Source: an uncultured Bacteroidales bacterium (GTDB lineage: Bacteria; Bacteroidota; Bacteroidia; Bacteroidales; Barnesiellaceae). From it: a stretch of DNA of 64,000 bases. This document shows, piece after piece, positions 55,176-64,000 of this stretch. How positions within the stretch are numbered: position 1 is the first letter of the stretch; every line of letters begins with the position of its first letter. Under the pieces are notes generated by a model. It did not search any database, had not been told where the DNA came from, and saw only the letters and a list, made by a program, of their open reading frames with translations. The stretch lies in NCBI GenBank assembly GCA_949298955.1, contig CASFYQ010000006.1:47473-111472 (forward strand), in the 5' to 3' direction. The position numbers and the translations under genes are program-made.

Positions 55176-58100
55176 AAATAAGAACCTTTATCGACCGTCC
55201 CATTTTTGCCGGGGTTATCTCGGTATTGATTCTTATTTTGGGATTGATTTCCCTGGTACAGCTTCCCATCGAGCAGTTCCCCGAGATTGCGCCGCCTACG
55301 GTGAGCGTATCGGCTTCTTATACCGGTGCCAATGCCGAGACTGTGCAGAAAAGTGTCGTAGTGCCTCTCGAAGAGGCTCTCAACGGTGTGGAGAACATGA
55401 CCTACATGACCTCTACCGCGTCCAACAACGGCTCGGCCCGTATCACGGTCTATTTCCGTCAAGGCACCGACCCTGATATGGCTACCGTGAATGTGCAGAA
55501 CCGCTTGGCATCGGCGCAAGGACTGTTGCCGGCCGAGGTGACTCGCAGCGGTATCAATGTGCGTAAACGCCAGACGAGTAATATCAAACAGCTGGCCGTG
55601 TACAGTCCCGACGATTCGTTCGACCGGGCTTTCCTTGCCAATTATATGAAAATCAATATCGAGCCGCGGCTTTCGCGTATTGCCGGGGTAGGCGAGGTGA
55701 ATGTGTTTGGCTATGACTATGCCATGCGTATTTGGCTTGACCCGAGCAAGATGCAAAAGTATGGGTTGATACCTTCGGATATTACGGGGGTGCTCGACGA
55801 GCAGAATATCGAGGCGGCTACGGGTACGTTGGGAGCCGAGGCCGAGAATACCTTTCAATATGTGCTCAAATACCGGGGACGTTATGAAAACGAAATCGAC
55901 TATGAGAATATGGTCATCAAGTCGCTTCCCGGTGGTGAAGTGCTGCGATTGAAAGATGTGGCTACCGTCGAGTTGGGAACCCGCTCCTACGACTATATAG
56001 GCGAAGTGAACGGCCACCCGGGCTGTATCATTATGATTTCGCAGACCTCGGGCTCGAATGCCAACGAAATTATCAAGGAGATAGATCGCTCGCTGGAAGA
56101 GATTTCCAAGACTTTGCCCAAGGGAATCAAGATTGTAGACCTGATGAGTACCAAAGACTTTCTCGATGCTTCGATCAAGACGGTAGTAAAAACTCTTATC
56201 GAAGCCATTTTGCTTGTTGTGCTGGTGGTCTATGTCTTCTTACAGAGCTTTCGGTCGACCTTTATCCCCACCGTTTCTATCATAGTGTCGCTGGTGGGTA
56301 CTTTTGCGTTCCTCTATATAGTGGGTTTTAGCCTCAATATGCTCACCCTGTTTGCCCTCGTATTGGTTATTGGTACGGTGGTCGACGATGCCATTGTGGT
56401 CGTCGAGGCGGTGCAGGCCAAGTTTGACGAAGGCTACAAGTCGGCCTATCAGGCTACTATCGATGCCATGGACGGCATCACTTCGGCTTTGGTTTCTACC
56501 ACCTTTGTTTTTATGGCCGTGTTCATTCCCGTGAGCTTCATCGGTGGTACCACGGGTACTTTCTACACCCAGTTTGGACTCACCATGGCGGTTGCCGTAG
56601 CTATTTCGCTGCTCAACGCCCTCACACTCAGTCCTGCCTTGTGTGCTCTCATTATGACTCCGCACCAGACGGGCGCCGATGGTAAGAAGCTTAGTTTCTC
56701 GTCGCGCTTCCATATTGCTTTCGATAGCGCGTTTCATCGTCTTGTGATGAAATATAAAGAGGGAGTCTTCTTTATGTTGAAGCGCAAGTGGCTGGCCGGA
56801 GTCCTGCTGGTGATAGCCTGTGTGGGATTTTTTGTGCTGTTGAAGACAACCAAGACGGGTCTCGTCCCCAACGAAGATATGGGCACCGTCTTTGTCGATG
56901 TGCGCACCTCGCCGGGCAACAGCGTGCACGAGACCTATAAGGTTATCGAGCAGGTAGACAGTTGCTTGAATACGATTCCCCAAATCGAGGTGCTCTCGAG
57001 CATTACGGGAAACTCGATGTTGAGCGGGCAGGGCGCTTGTAACGGTATGTTCACTATTCGGTTGAAAGACTGGAGCGAACGAACCAAAAAGGAGGACGCT
57101 GTCGATGCTGTGATCGAAGAAATACAGCGCCGCACGGCCTTCATTTCAAGTGCCGACATCATGGCCTTTACCCGGCCCATGATTCCCGGTTATGGGGCGA
57201 GCAGTGGTTTCGAGGTTTATGTACAGGATCAGAAGGGAGGCTCGGTCGAAGATTTGCTCAAATACACCCGTAATTTCCTTACCGAACTCAATAAACGCCC
57301 CGAGATAGGGCGAGCTACTACCTCGTTCGATACCAAGTTCCCGCAATACCTCGTCGAGGTCGATGCTGCCCGCTGCAAGCGTAATGGTGTGTCGCCCACC
57401 GACGTGCTCAGCACTCTTTCGGGGTATATCGGCGGTAATTATGCTTCGAACATGAACCGCTTCTCCAAGCTCTATCGGGTTATGGTGCAGGCTCCGCCTC
57501 AATTCCGGCTCGACACCGAGGCACTTAACAATATTTTCGTGCGTAACGACTCGGGCGAGATGAGTCCCATCACCCAATATTTGACGCTTACCCGTATCTA
57601 TGGCTCCGAGGTATTGACCCGCTTCAACCTCTTCTCGGCCATTCAGGTAAACGGTGCGCCGGCTTCGGGTTACAGTTCGGGCCAGGCTATTCAGGCCGTG
57701 AAGGAGGTAGCGGCGCAAACCTTGCCCACGGGCTATGGTTTTGAGTTTGGCGGCATGTCGCGCGAGGAGTCTAATACGGGCAATACCACAACAATGGTTT
57801 TTGTGATATGTGTAGTGTTTATTTATCTCATTCTGTGTGCCTTGTACGAAAGCCTCTTTATCCCGCTGGCGGTGATTCTTTCGGTACCTTTCGGGTTGGC
57901 CGGTAGTTTCCTTTTCGCCAAAATATTCGGGCTGGAGAACAACATTTATTTGCAGACGGGACTTATCATGCTCATCGGTCTCTTGTCCAAGACGGCTATC
58001 CTTTTGACCGAGTACGCTTCGGAGCGTCGCCGCCATGGCATGACTATCTCGCAGGCTGCCATTTCGGCTGCTCAGGTGCGGTTACGTCCTATCCTCATGA

Positions 58101-58318
58101 CCTCGCTCACCATGATATTCGGCATGTTGCCCATGATGTTTGCCACGGGCGTAGGAGCCAACGGCAACATTTCGATTGGCGTGGGAACCGTGGGAGGAAT
58201 GCTCATCGGTACGATTGCCCTGCTCTTTATTGTGCCGGTACTCTTTATTGTCTTCCAAACATTGCAGGAGAGATTCATGCCCGAGCGCAAACTGCCGAAA
58301 ATTGAAGAAAAAAAATGA
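55172..58318 (+). CDS. RND efflux pump permease (HAE1/AcrB-like)
   Basis: A 1048-residue inner-membrane proton-driven exporter of hydrophobic and amphiphilic compounds. It begins with a typical FIDRPIFAGVISVLILILG helix and has the porter region, then transmembrane helix 4 with the proton-relay pair VVDDAIVVVEA (D405, D406). The second half repeats the plan and ends with MTSLTMIFGMLPMMFATGVGA and GGMLIGTIALLFIVPVLF. The length is typical for AcrB. Substrates cannot be predicted. Confidence 0.98.
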   Translation: MKIRTFIDRPIFAGVISVLILILGLISLVQLPIEQFPEIAPPTVSVSASYTGANAETVQKSVVVPLEEALNGVENMTYMTSTASNNGSARITVYFRQGTDPDMATVNVQNRLASAQGLLPAEVTRSGINVRKRQTSNIKQLAVYSPDDSFDRAFLANYMKINIEPRLSRIAGVGEVNVFGYDYAMRIWLDPSKMQKYGLIPSDITGVLDEQNIEAATGTLGAEAENTFQYVLKYRGRYENEIDYENMVIKSLPGGEVLRLKDVATVELGTRSYDYIGEVNGHPGCIIMISQTSGSNANEIIKEIDRSLEEISKTLPKGIKIVDLMSTKDFLDASIKTVVKTLIEAILLVVLVVYVFLQSFRSTFIPTVSIIVSLVGTFAFLYIVGFSLNMLTLFALVLVIGTVVDDAIVVVEAVQAKFDEGYKSAYQATIDAMDGITSALVSTTFVFMAVFIPVSFIGGTTGTFYTQFGLTMAVAVAISLLNALTLSPALCALIMTPHQTGADGKKLSFSSRFHIAFDSAFHRLVMKYKEGVFFMLKRKWLAGVLLVIACVGFFVLLKTTKTGLVPNEDMGTVFVDVRTSPGNSVHETYKVIEQVDSCLNTIPQIEVLSSITGNSMLSGQGACNGMFTIRLKDWSERTKKEDAVDAVIEEIQRRTAFISSADIMAFTRPMIPGYGASSGFEVYVQDQKGGSVEDLLKYTRNFLTELNKRPEIGRATTSFDTKFPQYLVEVDAARCKRNGVSPTDVLSTLSGYIGGNYASNMNRFSKLYRVMVQAPPQFRLDTEALNNIFVRNDSGEMSPITQYLTLTRIYGSEVLTRFNLFSAIQVNGAPASGYSSGQAIQAVKEVAAQTLPTGYGFEFGGMSREESNTGNTTTMVFVICVVFIYLILCALYESLFIPLAVILSVPFGLAGSFLFAKIFGLENNIYLQTGLIMLIGLLSKTAILLTEYASERRRHGMTISQAAISAAQVRLRPILMTSLTMIFGMLPMMFATGVGANGNISIGVGTVGGMLIGTIALLFIVPVLFIVFQTLQERFMPERKLPKIEEKK

Positions 58319-58341
58319 CACGATTAGAACTATCATTCGAT

Positions 58342-59700
58342 ATGAAAAAGACAATTATAGGTTTGTCCCTGTTGGTCGGCCTGGCCGGTTGCCAATATCG
58401 GACGTATGAACGTCCCGAAATGCCGCAGACCGACAGCCTCTACCTGCGTTCGACCCTCTCGGCCGATACCGCTTCGATTGCCGACCTCTCGTGGAAGGAG
58501 CTTTTTACCGACCCGTTGTTGCAGGAACTTATCGAGACCGGTATCGAAAATAACACCGACTTGAATATCGCCCGCCTCAAAGTGCAAGAGGCCGAGGCGT
58601 TGCTCACCGCTTCGAAATTGGCCTATCTGCCGTCTCTCTCGCTTACTCCGCAAGGGACCATCAAGAGCGTTGAGGGAGGGAGTGCGACCAAAACCTACAA
58701 CCTGGCAGCTTCGGCCGATTGGGAGATTGACATCTTCGGTCGCATTACCAATGCCAAGCGTGAGGCAAAGGCTGTTCTGGAACAGAGCGAAGCTTACCGG
58801 CAAGCTGTGCAGACCCAGCTGGTGGCCACCATCGCCAACAGCTACTACACCCTGTTGATGCTCGACAAGCAACTCGAAATAAGTCGCTCGACCGCCGAGA
58901 TATGGGCCGATAACCTGCGGGTGATGAAGGCATTGAAAAAGGCCGGACAGACTACCGAGATGGCTGTAGCTCAAATCGAGGCCAGCAAACTGGCTGTCGA
59001 TGCTTCGTTGCTGTCGTTGCAGCAGCAGATTATCGAGATGGAAAACTCCATCTCGTCGCTCCTGGGCGATGTGCCCCGGCAAATCACGCGTTCCACACTC
59101 GATGTCCAGTTGTTCCCCGATACCTTGTCGATAGGCGTTCCCCTGCACCTGTTGCAGCGACGTCCCGATGTGCGTCAAAGCGAGGCTGCTTTGGCTGCTG
59201 CCTGCTATGTGACCAACCAGGCTTATGCGGCTTTCTATCCGTCGATAACCCTTAGCGGGTCGGCCGGTTGGACCAATGCGGCCGGAGCCGTTATCTCCAA
59301 CCCTGGCGAATGGCTCTTCTCGGCCATAGGGTCGCTGGTGCAGCCTCTCTTCAATCGGGGGCAGAACATCGCCAACTTGAAGGTGGCGAAAGCCCAACAG
59401 GAAGAGGCTCTGCTCTCTTTTCGCCAGTCGTTGCTCGATGCCGGTAATGAGGTGAACAATGCCTTGTTGCAATGGCAGACCGCGCGCCAACGGCTGGAAC
59501 TGGACAAGCAGCAGATAGCTTCGCTTCGGTCGGCCGTGCGCAGTTCCGAGCTGCTGATGAAGCATAGTTCGCAAAACTATCTCGAAGTGCTCACGGCCCG
59601 TCAAACTCTTTTGGAGGCCGAACTTTCGGCCGTCTCCGATCGATTCGACGAGATACAAGGGGTCATAAACCTCTATCACGCCTTGGGCGGAGGATATTGA
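58342..59700 (+). CDS. RND efflux outer-membrane channel (OprM/TolC-like lipoprotein)
   Basis: A 452-residue outer-membrane factor. The signal ends in the lipobox GLAGC (C17). Two OEP repeats follow: about 55-245 (LIETGIENNTDLNIARLKVQEAEALL) and about 260-445 (RRPDVRQSEAALAAACYVTNQAYAAFYPSI, then QNYLEVLTARQTLLEAELS). An earlier in-frame ATG at 58315 overlaps the pump stop (ATGA) and could be used for coupling, but the lipoprotein signal starts at 58342. It closes the operon and is followed by a terminator. Confidence 0.95.
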   Translation: MKKTIIGLSLLVGLAGCQYRTYERPEMPQTDSLYLRSTLSADTASIADLSWKELFTDPLLQELIETGIENNTDLNIARLKVQEAEALLTASKLAYLPSLSLTPQGTIKSVEGGSATKTYNLAASADWEIDIFGRITNAKREAKAVLEQSEAYRQAVQTQLVATIANSYYTLLMLDKQLEISRSTAEIWADNLRVMKALKKAGQTTEMAVAQIEASKLAVDASLLSLQQQIIEMENSISSLLGDVPRQITRSTLDVQLFPDTLSIGVPLHLLQRRPDVRQSEAALAAACYVTNQAYAAFYPSITLSGSAGWTNAAGAVISNPGEWLFSAIGSLVQPLFNRGQNIANLKVAKAQQEEALLSFRQSLLDAGNEVNNALLQWQTARQRLELDKQQIASLRSAVRSSELLMKHSSQNYLEVLTARQTLLEAELSAVSDRFDEIQGVINLYHALGGGY

Positions 59701-59721
59701 TTCCGCTTTTCTTTGAAACCG

Positions 59722-59776
59722 AAAAAAGGATAACCCGAGAGCCCGTAACGGCTTAAAAGGGTTGTCCTTTTTTATT
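59722..59776 (+). terminator. Terminator of the RND operon
   Basis: AAAAGGATAACCC pairs with GGGTTGTCCTTTT, enclosing a small AGCC/GGCT helix, and is followed by a T-rich tail, 22 bases after the channel stop codon. Confidence 0.85.
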
Positions 59777-59900
59777 TAACAAGGATTTGCCCCTTTGTCT
59801 GTTCAATCGGCAATGCGGTTCTTTCATGTCTGGGGCGATTCGCAGTAGGGGCATCGGTAACCCAGCGGTTGGAGTAGAGGTGTCGGTACTCCGGGAAAAC

Positions 59901-59939
59901 AAGCCCCCTGCGCTACGGCTCCCCGTACGCAGGGGGCTT
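59901..59939 (-). terminator. Long GC-rich hairpin downstream of the DUF4878 gene
   Basis: AAGCCCCCTGCG-C-TACGG pairs with CCGTACGCAGGGGGCTT: a 17-base stem with one bulged C and a 4-base loop. On the minus strand GTTTTCCC follows, a weak T run. It lies 24 bases beyond the stop of the lipoprotein gene, so termination of that transcript is the likeliest role. Confidence 0.6.
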
Positions 59940-59962
59940 AACCGTGGGGTCACAGCATCGGA

Positions 59963-60370
59963 CTATTTGTTAATATCCATCAGCCATTTACCCTCTTTCT
60001 TGACCATCTTCTGGGTTCCATCGTCTTCGGTTCCGTTACCAAACACTTGCTTGTAGGTGACGGTAGCGCTGTTGCCGTCTTCCGAAATTTCTTCAGAAAG
60101 AATTTCAAAACTGGCAATACCGCCCTGTTGCTCGATAGTCTTGGCCGATTTCTCTTCCAGCAGAGCCCTCCACTGTTCTTTGGCTTGCTGCAACTCCTCG
60201 GGAGTCAGTTTGTCCGGGAAAGCGATACCGTTTACTACCTCTTCATAATTTTTGTTTTTCAGGGCGTCCATGTAGTGACTGAGCGCTTGGCCCGGTGTGT
60301 CGGTTGAAGAACATGAAGCAATTAAAAAACATACAATCGCCATCAGGCTCGAAAACAGAATCTTTTTCAT
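59963..60370 (-). CDS. DUF4878 lipoprotein
   Basis: A 135-residue lipoprotein (lipobox LIASC, C20) with a DUF4878-like domain, an NTF2-type fold (TPGQALSHYMDALKNKNYEEV near 24 and a C-terminal VKKEGKWLMDINK). No function is established for the family. It is 34 bases downstream of the YiiX-like gene and probably shares its transcript. Confidence 0.85.
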   Translation of the reverse strand: MKKILFSSLMAIVCFLIASCSSTDTPGQALSHYMDALKNKNYEEVVNGIAFPDKLTPEELQQAKEQWRALLEEKSAKTIEQQGGIASFEILSEEISEDGNSATVTYKQVFGNGTEDDGTQKMVKKEGKWLMDINK

Positions 60371-60404
60371 ACGTCTCCTTTTTTAGTGGTGAATAAAATA
60401 GTGA

Positions 60405-61034
60405 TTAGAATATATGGATTAAGTGGAGTTTCTCGTTGCAGGCAATGTCGCCGGGCAGAAGGTAGTCTCCGTCGAATCCCGGAAAATGGATAGGCGTAAC
60501 CCTGCCCTCGGGCAGGTCGATGCCCTCTTTTTGAAATACATGATTCACCAGTTCGGTACAATACATCTGTGTGGTGTCTGTTAGGTCATATTTGTGGTCA
60601 AACAAAACACCCTTTTGATATAGCTCATAGGCCCTCTCGGCCGCGCGGCCGGCTTTCTCCGCCTCGTCTTTTATTCGCATCACAGCCCCTTTGGATGCGC
60701 GGTCGCGGGCAAAAAATCGTTCCACGGCATCGAGTTTCACCCGATCCACATCGCCGATAAAGTCGGCTTCTCCCGGGACCGCATGTACCACATACCATTT
60801 CCCGTCGATTTTTTTGAGAATGCCGATATGAGAATAAACCCCATCTTTGTCGGCCGCCAATACGACCTGGCTCGTCAGGCCCGTCCCCGTTCGAAATGCA
60901 ATGTCGCCGTCGCAGAACCGATCTGCCGGCAAGTAGCAACTCTCGTCGGTCATATGGTTTGTACAGCTCGATTGAATAATTGACAGTCCCAGTACAATCC
61001 CCATCAGTCCTCTTATGAATATCGATGGTATCAT
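60405..61034 (-). CDS. YiiX/YebB-like permuted papain-fold lipoprotein
   Basis: A 209-residue protein of the circularly permuted NlpC/P60 (PF05708) type, whose members may hydrolyse amide or ester bonds in cell-wall or lipid substrates. A signal with a possible lipobox lies at 1-24 (IIQSSC). Permuted catalytic residues are visible: GDIAFRTG near 43, histidine in YSHIGIL (H69) and the later cysteine in MYCTELV (C159). Family hallmarks LFDHKYDLTD (near 144) and LPGD near the end are also present. The ATG at 61034 lies four bases after a perfect promoter element, so translation may start leaderless there or at the ATG at 61004. Confidence 0.85.
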   Translation of the reverse strand: MIPSIFIRGLMGIVLGLSIIQSSCTNHMTDESCYLPADRFCDGDIAFRTGTGLTSQVVLAADKDGVYSHIGILKKIDGKWYVVHAVPGEADFIGDVDRVKLDAVERFFARDRASKGAVMRIKDEAEKAGRAAERAYELYQKGVLFDHKYDLTDTTQMYCTELVNHVFQKEGIDLPEGRVTPIHFPGFDGDYLLPGDIACNEKLHLIHIF

Positions 61035-61038
61035 TTTA

Positions 61039-61069
61039 CAAATATACTAAAAAGTGAGCGCAAAACAAA
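61039..61069 (-). promoter_or_regulatory. Promoter of the YiiX-like gene
   Basis: On the minus strand TTTG (61066-61069), a 19-base spacer, TATATTTG (61039-61046): exact matches at the ideal distance. The annotated ATG follows the -7 element after only four bases. Confidence 0.75.
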
Positions 61070-61225
61070 AAGGCTTGCATAATTTGCTTGGCCGAACCGT
61101 ATCCTATATCCCCCCCAATATAATCAAAAAAATTCAAAAGTAGGTCGAATGTGGAACTTTTTTTATTATTTATGTTCAACAGTCGGTGTCGGTATGTGAC
61201 CCGGTTACCGATAGGGAGCCTTCTG

Positions 61226-61594
61226 CTATCGGGGTTGAGGAGTGAGAGCCTCTTCCCACAGCTTGGGGTTGAAACCCACGAGCACCCGTTTGTCTGTGAC
61301 CAGTAAAGGGCGTTTTATCAGCATGCCGTCCGAGGCCAGCAGGGCAATCAGTTCTTCGAGCGAGGTCGTGGATATGCGCTCTTTCAGATTCAGTTCGCGA
61401 TAGCGCTGTCCGCTGGTATTGAAAAATTTCGACACGGGCAGCCCGCTGCGGGCAATCCATTGGGCAAGCTCTTGGGGCGACGGGGGAGTCTCGACGATGT
61501 GCCGGGCCGTTACCTCGATGTGGTGTTCGTGCAGCCATTGCGCTGCTTTGCGGCAGGTATTGCACGGAGGGTATTGAAAGAACAAGATTTCCAT
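61226..61594 (-). CDS. ArsC/Spx-like (YffB-type) thioredoxin-fold protein
   Basis: A 122-residue cytoplasmic protein of the ArsC family. It starts EILFFQYPPCNTCRKAAQWL with a C11-x-x-C14 pair, followed by RHIVETPPSPQEL and a central LLVTDKRVLVGFNPKLWEE near 97-115, as in the family. Members include glutaredoxin-dependent arsenate reductases, Spx regulators and the poorly understood YffB group. No arsenic genes are nearby, so a general redox or unknown role is more likely than arsenate resistance. Confidence 0.85.
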   Translation of the reverse strand: MEILFFQYPPCNTCRKAAQWLHEHHIEVTARHIVETPPSPQELAQWIARSGLPVSKFFNTSGQRYRELNLKERISTTSLEELIALLASDGMLIKRPLLVTDKRVLVGFNPKLWEEALTPQPR

Positions 61595-61723
61595 AGTTGC
61601 GATGTGTATTGAATGATATAAAGATAAAGCGAAAATAGCATATATGAGCGATAAGGATTGTTAATACTTGATTAAACCGTGTTTTTGAGGAATTTTTTTA
61701 TCTTCACCGCCAAAACGTGAACT

Positions 61724-64000
61724 ATGGCCTCATATTCCAGAAAAGCGACCCGTAACAAGGCATTGTGGGGGTATCTGCTGCTCGTCGTCGTGCTGCTCGT
61801 CTCCTCGTGGTTTGTCTACCACGAGATAGGTTTGCTGGTCGAGGTACACGATGTAGAGGAGGATATGAGTGTGAAGCGGCATCGCATGTCCGACGCGATA
61901 TCGTCGCTTTATCGTACCGAAACGCTGGGGCAGTCGCTGGTGTGGGGGCGTTACTCCGATTATCCGATGTATCGTCGGCTGATGAACGATGTGGTGGCGA
62001 GTGTCGATTCGTTGCGTGGCATTACTGCCGACACGGTGCAACTGTCGCGTATCGACAGTATCACCTATTTGCTGAATCGAAAGAATACGGTGATACGACG
62101 ATTGATGAGTACTTCAATCGATGTGGCCGAGGAACAGAATCGCAAAATCGAGGATATGATGCGGCAGCAAGATTCACTGCTTTTGATCCATGACCATCAG
62201 CAGGAGCTGGTTCAACAAGGCGACTCGCTCATGGAGAAGCGCAGTCGTCGCAACTTGTTCGGGCGCATTGCCGATGCTATTTCGGGCAAGTCGTCCGAGC
62301 GCCTTGACAGTATCCGAGTGGAAGCTCGGCGGGTAGGGGCGTTGAGCGATTCGTTGGCTTCGGACTTGAAGGCGATGGAGAGCGGTTTTAACGAGAGCCG
62401 GGAACTCTCGAAGCAGGCTCTCGATCGAGAGCGGTGGCGGCTCAGATATGACAATCAGCGGTTGAGCGGACAGATAAGCCGGTTGATGAATAGTTTCGAA
62501 CAGGAGCAGTTGGCGGTTTCGGAGCGGATACAGATGCGAAACGAAGCGATTAGGCAGGAGTCGATGATTGCCTTGGTGGGTGTGGCTTCGGGGGCCATTG
62601 TGCTGGCTGTGGTTTTCGGGATATTGGTTTGGCGGGGCTGGTTGCGCGATGACCGTTGGCGGCGTGAACTGGAAGAGGCTCGCCGCCGGGCCGAGGATTT
62701 GTTGGAGGTCCGAGAGAAACTGATGTTGACGATTACGCACGATTTCAAGGCGCCGCTTAGTTCGATTATCGGTTATGTCGAATTGATGATGAGGCTCGAC
62801 AATAGTGAGCGCCAGCGTTTCTATTTGCAGAATATGAAAGCTTCGTCCGATCATCTGCTTTCGCTGGTGAGCGACCTGCTCGACTTTTACCGGTTGGAGT
62901 CGCACAAGCTCGATGTGAATCGGGTGCCGTTCAACCCGGGAGTGCTTTTTGAGCGGATTGTCTCGGCCATGCAGCCGGTGGCCGGGAAGAAGGGTTTGAC
63001 GCTGGTGTTGAAGGCCGAGCCGTCGGCCTATGCCACATTTTCGGGCGACCCGTTGCGTATCCAGCAGATTGCCGACAATTTGTTGTCCAATGCGTTGAAA
63101 TTTACGACCCGAGGGACGGTTTCGGTCTATGTGTTTGTACGGGTGAGGTATCTCGTTTTTTCGGTGAATGATACGGGGCGGGGCATTGCTCGTGATGAGT
63201 TGGACCGGATTTTCCAGGCTTTCACCCGGCTGTCGTCGGCGCAGGGTGTCGAGGGATTTGGCTTGGGCCTGACGATTACCCGGCAACTTGTCGACCTGAT
63301 GAACGGCCGCCTCGATGTGAAGAGCCGGGTGGGCGAGGGGAGCACGTTTACGGTAGAGATTCCGTTGGACGAGGTCGACGACGAGACCGATGCCCCGGCC
63401 TTTGCCGGTCGTCGTTGTCTCTTGCTCGACGACGACAAGATACAGCTCACGCTGTTTGAAAATCAACTCAAACAGTTGGGGGTGGAGGCTGTTGCCTGTG
63501 TGCGTCCCGAGGAGGTGTTGAGCTATCTGGAACATGAATCGTTCGATGCGGTGTTTACCGATATGCAGATGCCCGAAATGGACGGAGTGGAGTTTTTGAA
63601 ACTCTTGCGTGACTCTTCGCTGCCTTGTGCCGGCGAAATTCCGGTAGTCGTGGTTACGGCTCGCAGCGACTCGGACAGGTTGCCGGCCGAGGGATTTTCG
63701 CACGTTTTGCGCAAACCTTTCTCGCTGGTGCAGCTTTCGGCCTGCCTGTCGGTCATCTGGCACGAAGCTCCGGGAGGGGCCGTTCACGAGGCGGAGGTTC
63801 CTGCGGCCGAAGGTTTGTCGGAAGGCTTCGATTTTTCGCCTCTCACGGTTTTTGCGGGCGATGATTCTGAGGCCCGACATCGGATACTGACCACATTTTT
63901 GCAAGAACTCACGGCTCAAATCGAGGCGCTGAATCATGCCCGGGTTTGTGGCGATGGTGCTGTGATGGCCGGTGTTGCACATAAGTGGCAACCTGTCTTT
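61724..64000 (+). CDS. Hybrid sensor histidine kinase with receiver and Hpt domain, cut by window edge
   Basis: The first 759 codons are seen; the C-terminus lies outside. Domains: transmembrane helix at about 13-33, a periplasmic region to about 283 that is highly charged and probably coiled-coil, and a second transmembrane helix at about 284-306. The HisKA domain has H339 (MLTITHDFKAPLSSIIGY). HATPase follows (NLLSNALKFTTRG, GFGLGLTI), then a receiver with D613 (AVFTDMQMPEMDG) and an Hpt domain whose histidine H753 (VAHKWQP) lies six codons before the edge. It is thus a phosphorelay sensor whose output regulator is elsewhere. The start ATG at 61724 is the first that fits the basic n-region before helix 1. 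Confidence 0.92.
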   Translation, partial: MASYSRKATRNKALWGYLLLVVVLLVSSWFVYHEIGLLVEVHDVEEDMSVKRHRMSDAISSLYRTETLGQSLVWGRYSDYPMYRRLMNDVVASVDSLRGITADTVQLSRIDSITYLLNRKNTVIRRLMSTSIDVAEEQNRKIEDMMRQQDSLLLIHDHQQELVQQGDSLMEKRSRRNLFGRIADAISGKSSERLDSIRVEARRVGALSDSLASDLKAMESGFNESRELSKQALDRERWRLRYDNQRLSGQISRLMNSFEQEQLAVSERIQMRNEAIRQESMIALVGVASGAIVLAVVFGILVWRGWLRDDRWRRELEEARRRAEDLLEVREKLMLTITHDFKAPLSSIIGYVELMMRLDNSERQRFYLQNMKASSDHLLSLVSDLLDFYRLESHKLDVNRVPFNPGVLFERIVSAMQPVAGKKGLTLVLKAEPSAYATFSGDPLRIQQIADNLLSNALKFTTRGTVSVYVFVRVRYLVFSVNDTGRGIARDELDRIFQAFTRLSSAQGVEGFGLGLTITRQLVDLMNGRLDVKSRVGEGSTFTVEIPLDEVDDETDAPAFAGRRCLLLDDDKIQLTLFENQLKQLGVEAVACVRPEEVLSYLEHESFDAVFTDMQMPEMDGVEFLKLLRDSSLPCAGEIPVVVVTARSDSDRLPAEGFSHVLRKPFSLVQLSACLSVIWHEAPGGAVHEAEVPAAEGLSEGFDFSPLTVFAGDDSEARHRILTTFLQELTAQIEALNHARVCGDGAVMAGVAHKWQPVF

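Noticed and set aside
61226..61594. Arsenate-resistance determinant
   Set aside because: The ArsC-like fold is present, but no arsR, arsB or acr3 gene is nearby, so the resistance call is not supported.
62174..63991. 605-residue minus-strand frame opposite the hybrid kinase
   Set aside because: The plus strand encodes HisKA, HATPase, receiver and Hpt motifs in one continuous frame; the minus frame is Arg/His/Gln-rich nonsense.

Overview
The window reads as a chromosomal segment of a gut Bacteroidales bacterium. The evidence is two SusC/SusD polysaccharide-utilization loci (PULs), a hybrid two-component regulator, an ECF sigma/FecR pair, many lipoprotein signals, C-terminal domains of the type IX sorting kind, and repeated matches to the Bacteroidetes promoter element TAnnTTTG. 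The base composition, moderately above 50% GC by eye, and the gene content would suit a Barnesiella-like member. The genus is a guess. I saw no tRNA, rRNA, CRISPR array, insertion sequence or phage module.

Left part (1-9723, minus strand): a PUL controlled by an ECF sigma factor, a FecR anti-sigma factor and a SusC with an N-terminal STN signalling domain. It continues with a SusD-like lipoprotein and a GH85 endo-beta-N-acetylglucosaminidase cut by the left edge. The enzyme points to N-glycan cores of glycoproteins as the substrate. Next come dnaK (minus) and, divergently, a five-gene propionate module (12519-17045): methylmalonyl-CoA epimerase and the sodium-pumping methylmalonyl-CoA decarboxylase subunits. 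A DUF5131 iron-sulfur protein and an AraC regulator follow.

Centre (19201-44369): a large bipartite PUL, probably for beta-1,3- or mixed-linkage glucan. The minus arm runs SusC, SusD, a GH26-fold lipoprotein lacking both catalytic glutamates, an FAD oxidoreductase, GH3, an SGNH-like esterase and a second GH3. It ends in a strong terminator. The plus arm begins with a 1371-residue hybrid two-component sensor. It continues with a GH16 lipoprotein, a small secreted domain protein, a small sorting-domain protein, a GH16 fused to that same small domain, and two beta-helix surface proteins. Two GH16 endo-enzymes with two GH3 exo-glucosidases form a coherent depolymerization route.

Right part (44420-64000): a terminator and three tandem promoter-like repeats precede an M23 peptidase and a C69 dipeptidase. 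A phospho-sugar mutase and a GH29 fucosidase follow. A LytS/LytR-type two-component pair lies divergent from a three-gene RND efflux operon. The end holds a DUF4878 lipoprotein, a YiiX-like permuted papain-fold protein, an ArsC/Spx-like protein and a hybrid histidine kinase truncated just past its Hpt histidine.

The most unusual item is the inactivated GH26 in the slot where PULs normally encode a surface glycan-binding protein.
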